Source: Ketogulonicigenium robustum (GTDB taxonomy: Bacteria > Pseudomonadota > Alphaproteobacteria > Rhodobacterales > Rhodobacteraceae). From it: DNA of 64,000 nucleotides. Of the stretch, positions 1 to 7,139 are shown one piece after another. Position 1 is the first letter of the stretch. Every line of letters begins with the position of its first letter. The notes under the pieces are model-generated. The model was given only the letters and a program-made list of their open reading frames with translations. It was not told where the DNA came from and did no database searches. The translations under genes and the position numbers were made by a program. Where the stretch lies: contig NZ_CP019938.1 of assembly GCF_002117445.1 (NCBI RefSeq), forward strand, positions 62,001 through 126,000, written 5' to 3'.

Positions 1-626
1 TGCAGCACGCGGCCGTTGCCGTCCAGTTGGATCAGCCACGGGCCGAATTCGTCGCCAATCCAGTAGCCATCGCCGACGGGTTGGATCGATTCGAAATCGA
101 AGTCTTGGCCGGTCAGGTAGCGGGTATCGGTGGTTTCCGTGACGATGGGGAAGGGCACGATGCGGTCGGGGTCGTGGGCGAAGATCGTCCGTTCAAAGGC
201 CAGACGGCCTGTGTCGAAGTCGGCTTTGAAGATGCTGAAGTGCAGCATGGCATCGGCCGAGTTCAGCTGATTGCCGTAGCCGTTATCGGTCAGGAACAAG
301 AAGCGGTTATCGCCAAGGCTGCGGGTCGAGGAAAACCCCTGCACCGGCTGCCCAGCGAACGGGCGCGACAGGCCGGTTTTTTCGTCGAAGATGCCCATAG
401 GCTGTTCAACCCGCGCGCCAGCCGTAAAGCGGCCCGATTGGGCGAAATAGCTGGGCGCGTCGGCGGGCGGCGCGATGAAAGTGGCTGCGGGCAGTTGGGC
501 GTGGCCGGCCAGTTGCGCGGGAAACGCGCGGGCATCAGCTGCGGTGTCTTGCGCGTGGGCGGCGGCAGCGATGGCAAGGAAGCTGGCAGAGAGGAGAGCG
601 GTAAAGCGGACCATTTGCATTTCCAT
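1..626 (-). CDS. Phytase-like esterase domain protein, partial (C-terminus beyond window edge)
   Basis: An open frame on the minus strand runs off position 1, so only the N-terminal ~208 residues are visible. It opens with a Sec-type signal peptide (MEMQMVRFTALLSASFLA, then an Ala-rich stretch ending AHAQ), so the product is probably periplasmic. Further on it reads FLFLTDNGYGNQ and, near the edge, DGYWIGDEFGPWLIQLDGNG. These are hallmark motifs of the esterase-like-activity-of-phytase family (PF13449), predicted beta-propeller hydrolases of uncertain substrate. Three in-frame ATGs lie close together (626, 620, 614). I took the outermost because none has a convincing Shine-Dalgarno. Family membership is secure; the substrate is unknown. 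Confidence 0.75.
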   Translation of the reverse strand, partial: MEMQMVRFTALLSASFLAIAAAAHAQDTAADARAFPAQLAGHAQLPAATFIAPPADAPSYFAQSGRFTAGARVEQPMGIFDEKTGLSRPFAGQPVQGFSSTRSLGDNRFLFLTDNGYGNQLNSADAMLHFSIFKADFDTGRLAFERTIFAHDPDRIVPFPIVTETTDTRYLTGQDFDFESIQPVGDGYWIGDEFGPWLIQLDGNGRVL

Positions 627-745
627 ATGCGGGGGATAAACGCGCCCGTCATCACGGGAAAATGCAACGTAACTGTCGCGTGGGTATGACTTTTTTGTAA
701 AATTACCGCGGCCGCGCTATGGAACCGCCCCCATCATTAAATGGT

Positions 746-1735
746 TCAGGCGCCGGGGAGCAGGCGCAGCCAGCCGGGGGTCGACGCGCCTTGAACTTCG
801 CCGAAATGGAGCGCGAAGGTCTGTTTCCAGCGTTCGGTCGCCGCGCGGTCTGCCATGAAAGTGGGGAAGTCGTCGAGGTTGGCGTTCGCTTAGTCTCAAG
901 CGGTTTTGAGGCCGCCCGCCGCTGATGCGCCTATGCACAGCGACCAGCCGTCATACGACTGCAGCTCGGTCGAGACTTGCCATGCCACGGGGGTGCGCCT
1001 CGGCCACCTTCCATCGTACCGACTGGCAGTCATCGCGATCAACGAGTCCGAGCCACCGCTGCCGAAGTTGAGTTCGTTATTGGTCAACACCGCGCGGGGA
1101 GAGTGCGAACCGCGCGCAAATGTTATTTTTTGGTCGGTCATCGCTCGCAGCCAGTTTCGGCCATTGGCCTCGACATAAAGCCTGTAGAGGTCGAGCACCG
1201 CGTCATGATCGTGAGGGTAGCTCGACGCGATTTCGCCCTACCACTCTAGTTTGATAAAATTCAGCGGGCTTGTGGGCACAGTGGTGGCCGGATCTTACAT
1301 ATAACTGAAGGCCAATAGGCCGACCAACAGCCACGCGCCATCGGGATCTTTGAACAGGTCGCGGACATGCTCGTGTCCTTCGTGCTTGGAGGGGAGCAGG
1401 CGGTCTTCAGCCTTCCGGCGGGTGAAATCTTGCAGGGTTTGCAGTTGGATGACATCGGGGATGATACTGCCGGTCGCGCATTGATTGTCGACGTAAGCGC
1501 CGTGCAACTTGCTTTAGTCGACCAAGATTTCGATTGTGATGCGGGGAAAGCGCTGGGTGAAAGCAGGTTTCGTCACTTCGTACTGGGCGGTGTGTCGCCG
1601 CGCACGTCGATCGCCAGCTTGTGCCCTTTGGTGCTTCGGGGACGGCGGTCTCGGATGCGATAGCGGTTTGGGGGAAGGCGCGGAGAGCACGGTTGCAGGA
1701 ACACTGAGGCGGCTGATGCCGGATGTGCGGAACAT
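746..1735 (-). pseudogene. Decayed ABC transporter substrate-binding protein (Fe3+/spermidine-like type)
   Basis: No intact frame exists, but the three minus frames together give a recognisable extracellular solute-binding protein. From the ATG at 1735 (AAGGA upstream) there is a broken signal peptide, then AQYEVTKPAFTQRFPRITIE. An in-frame TAA at 1514-1516 is followed by HGAYVDNQ and DVIQLQTLQDF, then DPDGAWLLVGLLAFSY and a TAA at 1295-1297. After a frame change comes LYRLYVEANGRNWLRAMTDQ with ITFARGSHSPRAVL. In-frame TGA (896-898) and TAA (890-892) precede the tail NANLDDFPTFMADRAA...GWLRLLPGA, which stops at 746. These blocks follow the order of one family of periplasmic binding proteins as I recall it. 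At least four stops plus frameshifts, and a somewhat short length, mark a dead gene. No permease or ATPase partner is nearby. Confidence 0.75.
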
Positions 1736-1822
1736 GGAATTCCTTGTGCTTTGGGCAGCCTCCATCCGGTGCGCGAACCGCTGGTTTACCCGCGATGACG
1801 GTGCGTTGGGGAAGGGAAGATA

Positions 1823-2179
1823 TCAGAGGGTTTTGAATATATCGAACAGGCCGGGGCTTTTGCGCCAGTCGTTTAAGAAGACGGCCACCGATGTGATGAG
1901 CCAGAACATCTGATATTCGATGCCGCCGCGGGCCCAATACAAATTGGGGCCTTTGGCGCTGAATTGCGCCAGCGCGGCGACAGCCATCAGGCCGATCGAA
2001 AAGATGGCGGGATATCTGGCACCGCGATTTGTCAGCTTGGCGACGACCAATTCGGTCCGCATTGCAAGCGCGAGGAAGAATGCAGGGGCGGGAAAGCCGA
2101 CGGTACCCGCAAATCCCGTGATCTTGCCGAGGCCGTGGGGCAGGTAAAACGATCCTAATGCAAGGTGGGTCAACATCAT
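1823..2179 (-). CDS. DoxX-family membrane protein
   Basis: 118 residues, mostly hydrophobic, with about four predicted membrane spans. The opening LALGSFYLPHGLGKITGF and the later GPNLYWARGGIEYQMFWLI match the DoxX layout (early HGxxK, late GG-E-x-x-FW) seen more fully in the paralogue at 5519-5920. It is slightly shorter than typical DoxX proteins (~130-150 aa) and the loop after helix 2 (ALAMRTELVVAKLTNRGARY) is unusual, so it may be diverging. It stands alone: the decayed binding-protein gene lies downstream and the PQQ-dehydrogenase terminator upstream. DoxX proteins are linked to membrane redox and thiosulfate or quinone processes, but its role here is not established. Confidence 0.65.
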   Translation of the reverse strand: MMLTHLALGSFYLPHGLGKITGFAGTVGFPAPAFFLALAMRTELVVAKLTNRGARYPAIFSIGLMAVAALAQFSAKGPNLYWARGGIEYQMFWLITSVAVFLNDWRKSPGLFDIFKTL

Positions 2180-2392
2180 GGGCGGGATTAGGCTGTTGAG
2201 CGTTCCATTCGACCGTTCGGGTGCGGATTGGGGAGTAATGGATTACCGTAAAAGACTGAATAAAAAACGAGTTTTGTTTTTTCAGATACTTGCGCTGCAT
2301 GTTAAAATATTGCCGCATATCATTTAGAATAACATGGCGACTTTGTTGTATCGCTTTCAACGGTCTGTTCCGAATTCGGGTCTTGAAATGCA

Positions 2393-2420
2393 AACGGGGA
2401 CGCAGATGCGCCCCCGTTCA
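2393..2420 (-). terminator. Hairpin terminator after the PQQ dehydrogenase gene
   Basis: AACGGGG (2393-2399) pairs with CCCCGTT (2412-2418), and an inner CGC/GCG closes an AGAT loop. It sits about 20 bases past the dehydrogenase stop. The plus-strand side has seven Ts (2421-2427), so the hairpin could act in both directions. Confidence 0.6.
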
Positions 2421-2440
2421 TTTTTTTCAGTGGCTTAGCC

Positions 2441-4843
2441 TTAGCTGGGCAGGGCGTAAGCGATCACATAATCGCCCCGATCGGGCGACTGGCGGGCGCC
2501 ACCTGCGGTGATCACCACGTATTGACGGCCAGTATCGGGCGAGCGGAAGGTCATCGGGCCGCCTTGGCTGCCTACGGGCAGGCGAGCTTTCCAGACCTCG
2601 GCACCGGTGCGGCTGTCATAGGCGCGCAGGTAGAAGTCTTGCGTGCCTGCGATGAAGATCAGCCCCGACTGGGTGGCCAGTGTCGGCCCCAGCGTCGGCA
2701 TGCCGACGGGCAGTTGTAGGCCCATGCGGATCCCCATCGGGCCGGTGTCTTGCACGGTGCCGACCGGCACTTGCCAGACCAGCGCGTGGGTTTTCAGATC
2801 GACCGCTGTCAGCGTGCCGAAGGGCGGGGCCTGACAGGGCACACCCAGCGGCGACAGGAAGCGTTCACGCATGGCGCCGAACGGCGTGCCCAGTTGCGGG
2901 ACAACGCCCATCTCGATCCCGCTGCCGCCTTGGACTTGGTCGCGGGGGATCAGGTAGTTGGCAAGGCCGAGGCGCATGTCGTTGACATACATATAGCTGG
3001 TGGTCGGGTCGATCGAGACCGAACCCCAGTTCATGCCGCCCAGCGAGCCGGGCATTTGCAGCGCATGGTCAAGGCCCGGGGGTGTGAAGATCCCTTCGTG
3101 ACGCATGCCCTTGAACTGGATGCGGCACATCAGCTGGTCGAACGGGGTTGCGCCCCACATGTCGGCCTCGGTCAGGGTCGCGTTGCCGATCATCGGCATC
3201 CCGATCGAATAGGGCTGCGTCGGCGAATAGCGCTCGCCCTCGACATTGCCCTGCGGGACGGGCTGTTCCACGATGTCGGCCAGCGGCTCGCCGGTGGCGC
3301 GGTTCAGCAGGTAGATCATGCCGGTTTTCGACACCGTCACGACAGCAGGCGTCGTCGTGCCATCGGCGTTCGGGATGTCATACAGCACGGGTTGTGCGGG
3401 GATATCGAAGTCCCACAGGTCGTGGTGCACGGTTTGGAAATGCCATTGCACGCGGCCGGTCGAGACGTTCAGCGCCACCACCGAGGAGGAGTAGAGGTCG
3501 TCCATCTCGGTTCGCTCGCCGGCCCAGAAGTCGGGCGTGGCGTTGCCGGTCGGCAGGTAGACAAGGCCAAGATCGGGGTCGAACGACATGGCCGACCACA
3601 CGTTCGGCGTGCCGCGGGTATATCCGCCTTCGTCCAGCGGCTCGCGCGTGACGGCGGGGTTGCCCGGGTCCCAAGCCCAGACCAGCGCACCGGTTTCGGC
3701 GCTAAAGGCGCGCACCACGCCCGGGGGTTCGCCCGTTTCGTTGTTGTCGGCCACACGGCCCCCGACGATCACCAGATTGCCTGCAACCAGCGGGGTCGAG
3801 GTTTGTTGGTAGTAGCCGGGTTTGACCTCGCCCATGCCGATTTTCAGGTCGACAACGCCGTCTTCGCCAAAGGTGGCGACACGCTCGCCGGTGGTGATGT
3901 CCAGCGCGATCAGGCGGGCATCGACGGTGGGCACGAACACGCGCTGCGGGCTAACGGTGCGGTCGGGGGTGATGCCGTCGGGCTCGTCGGCGACGAAGCT
4001 GGCGGTTGCGGCATCAAAATAGGCCACGCCGCGGCAACGCTGCCATGCGGGCACGGTGCCGCCCGATTCATTGCGCCAGTTTTCGGCGCCGGTGTCGACG
4101 TTATACGAGATAACCGTGCCATAGGCCGTGCAAACGATCAGTTGGTTGCCAATTTGCAGCGGGGTGTTTTGGTCTTCGGCGCCCGATCCGGTGCTCTGCG
4201 GTGTCTCGCCGGTGTGGGCCGTCCATGCGACTTCCAGCGTGTTGACGTTCGCGGGGGTGATGTCGTCCAGAGCGGCAAACCGGTGGCCTTGGTCGTTCGC
4301 GCCCCACGCCGACCAGTCGGGCGCGGTTGCGGGTGCTGCCTGCGGGGCAGCGGCGGTTTCGGTCGGATGGATCACGCCCTTGGGCGAGAATGCACTGATC
4401 GCTGTGATGACGACGCCAGCCACCAGCGCGACGGCCGATCCCAGCCCGATCAGGCGCGGTGTGCGGGCGCGCGTTAGCAGCGGCACCGAAAGGGCGACGA
4501 CGATACCGCCGACCGCCATGGCGAACAGGCGGCTGACCAGTGGCCAGAAGGTGAAGCCAACCTCCCACACGCCCCAGACGACGGTGGCGATGAAGGTCAG
4601 CCCGAACAGCGCCGCGCCGATTGCCTGGCCGCAGATGATCAGCACGCCCGAGGCAATCAGCACCAGACCCGCGATCAGGAAGTACCAGCTACCCCCGAGG
4701 CCGATCAGCCAACCGCCCCCGATGGTAAAGAACAGGCCGGCGGCCACCAAGACCGCGCCTAGTAATATGAGCCACGCGCGGCCTAAGCCGCTTCGGCCTC
4801 GGACTTCGGTGTCCATTCGAACCTCATGTTCTAAGGGTTGCAT
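2441..4843 (-). CDS. Membrane-bound PQQ-dependent dehydrogenase (glucose/quinate/shikimate family)
   Basis: 800 residues, the usual length of this family (E. coli Gcd is ~796). Five membrane helices lie at about residues 23-150, followed by a periplasmic eight-bladed PQQ propeller starting near WSAWGANDQGHRFAAL. Propeller motifs include TRGTPNVWSAMSFD, GLVYLPTGN, WHFQTVHHDLWDFDIPAQPV and GGMNWGSVSID. Family members oxidise sugars or cyclic polyols on the periplasmic face with PQQ and Mg/Ca and pass electrons to ubiquinone. The substrate cannot be read from sequence; glucose is the default guess, quinate, shikimate or other polyols are alternatives. A second in-frame ATG (4816) could be the true start. 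It is the last gene of a DoxX-esterase-dehydrogenase run (16 bases after the esterase gene). No PQQ biosynthesis genes are in the window. Confidence 0.93.
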   Translation of the reverse strand: MQPLEHEVRMDTEVRGRSGLGRAWLILLGAVLVAAGLFFTIGGGWLIGLGGSWYFLIAGLVLIASGVLIICGQAIGAALFGLTFIATVVWGVWEVGFTFWPLVSRLFAMAVGGIVVALSVPLLTRARTPRLIGLGSAVALVAGVVITAISAFSPKGVIHPTETAAAPQAAPATAPDWSAWGANDQGHRFAALDDITPANVNTLEVAWTAHTGETPQSTGSGAEDQNTPLQIGNQLIVCTAYGTVISYNVDTGAENWRNESGGTVPAWQRCRGVAYFDAATASFVADEPDGITPDRTVSPQRVFVPTVDARLIALDITTGERVATFGEDGVVDLKIGMGEVKPGYYQQTSTPLVAGNLVIVGGRVADNNETGEPPGVVRAFSAETGALVWAWDPGNPAVTREPLDEGGYTRGTPNVWSAMSFDPDLGLVYLPTGNATPDFWAGERTEMDDLYSSSVVALNVSTGRVQWHFQTVHHDLWDFDIPAQPVLYDIPNADGTTTPAVVTVSKTGMIYLLNRATGEPLADIVEQPVPQGNVEGERYSPTQPYSIGMPMIGNATLTEADMWGATPFDQLMCRIQFKGMRHEGIFTPPGLDHALQMPGSLGGMNWGSVSIDPTTSYMYVNDMRLGLANYLIPRDQVQGGSGIEMGVVPQLGTPFGAMRERFLSPLGVPCQAPPFGTLTAVDLKTHALVWQVPVGTVQDTGPMGIRMGLQLPVGMPTLGPTLATQSGLIFIAGTQDFYLRAYDSRTGAEVWKARLPVGSQGGPMTFRSPDTGRQYVVITAGGARQSPDRGDYVIAYALPS

Positions 4844-4859
4844 TAAAAAGGTTACGGGG

Positions 4860-5462
4860 TCAGCTAGCGGTCTTTAGGAAGCTGGCGGCAAGTTGCAGTC
4901 CTTGGGCGCTGATCGTGTGGCCAAGGCCGGGTAGCAGCGTCACCTGTGCGGCCGCGCCGGCGGCGGTCAAGCGTGCTGCGGCCTGTTCGGATTCCTGCGC
5001 GGGAATGGTGCGATCGCCCGTGCCGTGCACCAGCAGGACGCGCCCACCCTTGACGGGGGTAAGCGGGTCGTCGGTGGCAAGTCGCCCCGAAAACCCAACC
5101 ACAGCGCCCGTTTGCCAGCGCCCGGTTGCAAACGCGTCGAGAGCCATGATCGTGCCTTGCGAAAAGCCCAGCAGTGCGATGCGGTGGGGTTGATCTTGCA
5201 GCCCGTGCTTTTGCGCAAGGCGCGCGATCACCCCGTCAAACGCGGGGCGCGCGGCGATGATGCGGGCAGGGCGGTTCTGCGTTGTGACCCCCGAAACCGA
5301 GAACCACTGCCGCCCCGGCCCGCCCATATCGAACGGTTGGGTGCCATCGGGGGTTTCAAAGGCGGTGCCCGGCAGATCGTGAGCCAGATGGTCGGCAATG
5401 GGGGCCAAGTCGGAACCGTTGCTGCCGACACCGTGCAGCAGAATTACCAAAGAGATCGTCAT
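4860..5462 (-). CDS. Alpha/beta-hydrolase, phospholipase/carboxylesterase family
   Basis: 200 residues of the Abhydrolase_2 fold (PF02230). Visible are the early oxyanion strand VILLHGVGSNGSDL, the nucleophile elbow GFSQG near residue 100, a later Asp in LVHGTGDRTIP and a His in LPGLGHTIS, which complete the Ser-Asp-His triad. There is no signal peptide, so it is cytoplasmic. It lies between a DoxX gene and the PQQ dehydrogenase on the same strand with short spacers, suggesting co-transcription. A plausible but unproven job is hydrolysis of lactones or esters produced by the periplasmic oxidation. Confidence 0.85.
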   Translation of the reverse strand: MTISLVILLHGVGSNGSDLAPIADHLAHDLPGTAFETPDGTQPFDMGGPGRQWFSVSGVTTQNRPARIIAARPAFDGVIARLAQKHGLQDQPHRIALLGFSQGTIMALDAFATGRWQTGAVVGFSGRLATDDPLTPVKGGRVLLVHGTGDRTIPAQESEQAAARLTAAGAAAQVTLLPGLGHTISAQGLQLAASFLKTAS

Positions 5463-5518
5463 AACATATACTTTCGTGGAATGCGCCGGGCCGCTTGGCC
5501 CAGTGCCCGGTTTTCAGG

Positions 5519-5920
5519 CTAGAAAGGGCTGGGGAGCATTACCCATGCCCCATCGCCCAGCAGGGCGAGCGTCAGTAGCGCAACAATCCAAAACGCTGGG
5601 TATTCCCACCCGCCGTTTGGGTTGTTGAACCAGAACCCTGCAGGGCCGTGCACCTTGACGATTGTTCCTGCCAGCAGGGGGATCAGCAGGATGGCGAAAA
5701 CACGTGGCCAGATACCCAGCAGCAGCGCGAATGCGCCGATGATTTCAGCTGCTATCGTGACATAAGCGAACCAGCCGGGCAGCCCGAGCGATTGGAAAAA
5801 CCCGACAGTGCCCGCAGGTTTGAAGACAAAAAGCTTCAGCCCGGCATGGGCAAAGAACAGCGCCGCCAGTGCAAGCCTGAGCAGCAAAATGCCCCACGGG
5901 GCAGAGGAAAGATCAACCAT
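5519..5920 (-). CDS. DoxX-family membrane protein, first gene of the PQQ-dehydrogenase operon
   Basis: 133 residues with four membrane spans. It shows the full family pattern: LRLALAALFFAHAGLKLFVF, GFFQSLGLPGWFAYVTIAAE, HGPAGFWFNNPNGGWEYPAF, then a last helix with LLGDGAW. It starts the minus-strand group that continues into the esterase (56-base gap) and the PQQ dehydrogenase. DoxX proteins often accompany respiratory or redox membrane enzymes. Its position suggests a link to electron transfer from the PQQ enzyme to the quinone pool, which is inference. It resembles the protein at 1823-2179 but is better conserved. Confidence 0.88.
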   Translation of the reverse strand: MVDLSSAPWGILLLRLALAALFFAHAGLKLFVFKPAGTVGFFQSLGLPGWFAYVTIAAEIIGAFALLLGIWPRVFAILLIPLLAGTIVKVHGPAGFWFNNPNGGWEYPAFWIVALLTLALLGDGAWVMLPSPF

Positions 5921-6030
5921 TTCATAATCCCTGTTGGACCAGCGCGATCAGTCGAGAACGAAGCGACGCATTGATACAGACGCTAGATCTATTGATGGTT
6001 TCATAACGTTAGGCAGGTCGGGTCCGGCAG

Positions 6031-6450
6031 GTGTCGGCGCGCAAACGGATCTTTGTCTGCAGGGCAGCACCGATTGCCCGCCGCAGTATTGCAATGGTGT
6101 GGGTGGCGTCCGCCCACGCCCGTCGTTCGGCTAGCGCACGTGCGCTGGCTGTGGGGTCCGCGCCAAAGGGGCATCGCTGGGCTGGGCCGGATGTGGTGGC
6201 CTTGCTTGGGTCGGGGGCCAAATGGGTCGGGCCACCGATGCGCGCGTCTTTTGCGTTGACTAGGCAAATCCTTGCCGATGTGCCCCCACCAGTCAAGACG
6301 CTTTGGCACGCGCATATTTTGGCTGAGGCGGCCCTGCGCGGCAGCGCGCGGGTGGCGGCTTTGTGGGGTAGGAAGCTTGCAACGGTGGGCATCGGGGTTG
6401 ATCTGTCCATTGACGGCGATGTGACGGACTATCTGCTTGTTCCATTGTGA
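6031..6450 (+). CDS. Unrecognised open reading frame (doubtful)
   Basis: A 139-codon GTG-start frame with no family I can recognise. The C-terminal half (ADVPPPVKTLWHAHILAEAA and VGIGVDLSIDGDVTDYLLVP) has reasonable codon use. The N-terminal half is Ala/Arg-rich and looks non-coding. There is no convincing ribosome-binding site. It sits between the divergent DoxX operon and a LysR pseudogene, in a region that is otherwise decaying, so it may be a gene remnant. Confidence 0.25.
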   Translation: MSARKRIFVCRAAPIARRSIAMVWVASAHARRSASARALAVGSAPKGHRWAGPDVVALLGSGAKWVGPPMRASFALTRQILADVPPPVKTLWHAHILAEAALRGSARVAALWGRKLATVGIGVDLSIDGDVTDYLLVPL

Positions 6451-6502
6451 ATGAAATGCAACTGTTGTTGTTTCTCTTTCAACGATACGTTCTTAATACG
6501 CC

Positions 6503-7103
6503 ATGGATGTGCTGGACTGAATTCGCGCCTTGGTGGCAACTGCCGAGACGAGGTCTTTTACTGACGCGGCCGCGCGGCATTCGATTTCGAACCGGCTAAC
6601 GTCGAAATAGGTGGCCGAGTTGGAGCGTCGGTTGGGTATCCGCTTGTTGCAGCGCACCACCCGCGCGGCGGAGCTGACGGTAGCTGGCGAGGCATATCCG
6701 CAGCTCGGCCCCGATAGATTTAGGGTCTGCCTATATCGCGCAGCGGGCACGCCCCTCCGGATGGTTGATCTGAAAGAGCATGACTGCATCAGCGATACCA
6801 ACTGCGGCAACGGCGTTCGGTGGAGCATGACACGCGGCGATAATACAGGTGCTGGAGCGATTTTACAAAATAGCGCTAAGGTGGCAGCAGAAATGGCCGA
6901 CAAGGGCTTGGGCATCGCGCTGTGTCCGCATTTTGCGGTCGCCAAAAAGCTGCGAACCGGCGCGCTGGTGGCCTTGTTTCCAGATTTTGACGGGCGCAAG
7001 CAAGCGTTCAATATTGTTTATCTGGGGGGCGAACCGTTCCCCCGACATTGCCGCGCTGATTGAATTTGCCGTGCAAGATGCCAAACGCAGCAAAATGTTC
7101 TAG
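6503..7103 (+). pseudogene. LysR-type transcriptional regulator, pseudogene
   Basis: Starting at ATG 6503, one frame reads MDVLD, a TGA (6518-6520), then IRALVATAETRSFTDAAARH. A TAG (6608-6610) is followed by VAELERRLGIRLLQRTTRAA and ELTVAGEAY, a typical LysR winged helix-turn-helix. Straight after the DNA-binding domain the sequence jumps to the second half of the effector domain (DKGLGIALCPHFAVAKKLRT, LVALFPDFDGRKQAFNIVYL), so roughly 80-100 residues are missing. A frameshift near 7045 separates this from the natural end PDIAALIEFAVQDAK, which stops at 7103. Two stops, a deletion and a frameshift make it non-functional. It may once have controlled the divergent PQQ-dehydrogenase operon. Confidence 0.9.
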
Positions 7104-7132
7104 CGCCGCCCACCCGAAGGCAGGCGGCGCTA
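7101..7132. terminator. Hairpin between convergent LysR pseudogene and M20 gene
   Basis: A perfect 10-bp stem, TAGCGCCGCC (7101-7110) with GGCGGCGCTA (7123-7132), around a 12-base loop. It lies at the tail-to-tail junction just past the M20 stop codon. No strong T-run follows on either strand, so it may be an inefficient or Rho-assisted terminator. Confidence 0.5.
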
Positions 7133-7139
7133 GGTGCCG

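Noticed and set aside
27-689. A 220-codon plus-strand frame at the window start
   Set aside because: It is antisense to the phytase-like esterase gene, whose signal peptide and conserved motifs are clear on the other strand.
2750-4477. A 575-codon open frame on the plus strand
   Set aside because: It is antisense to the PQQ dehydrogenase, has no recognisable motif and has shadow-like composition.
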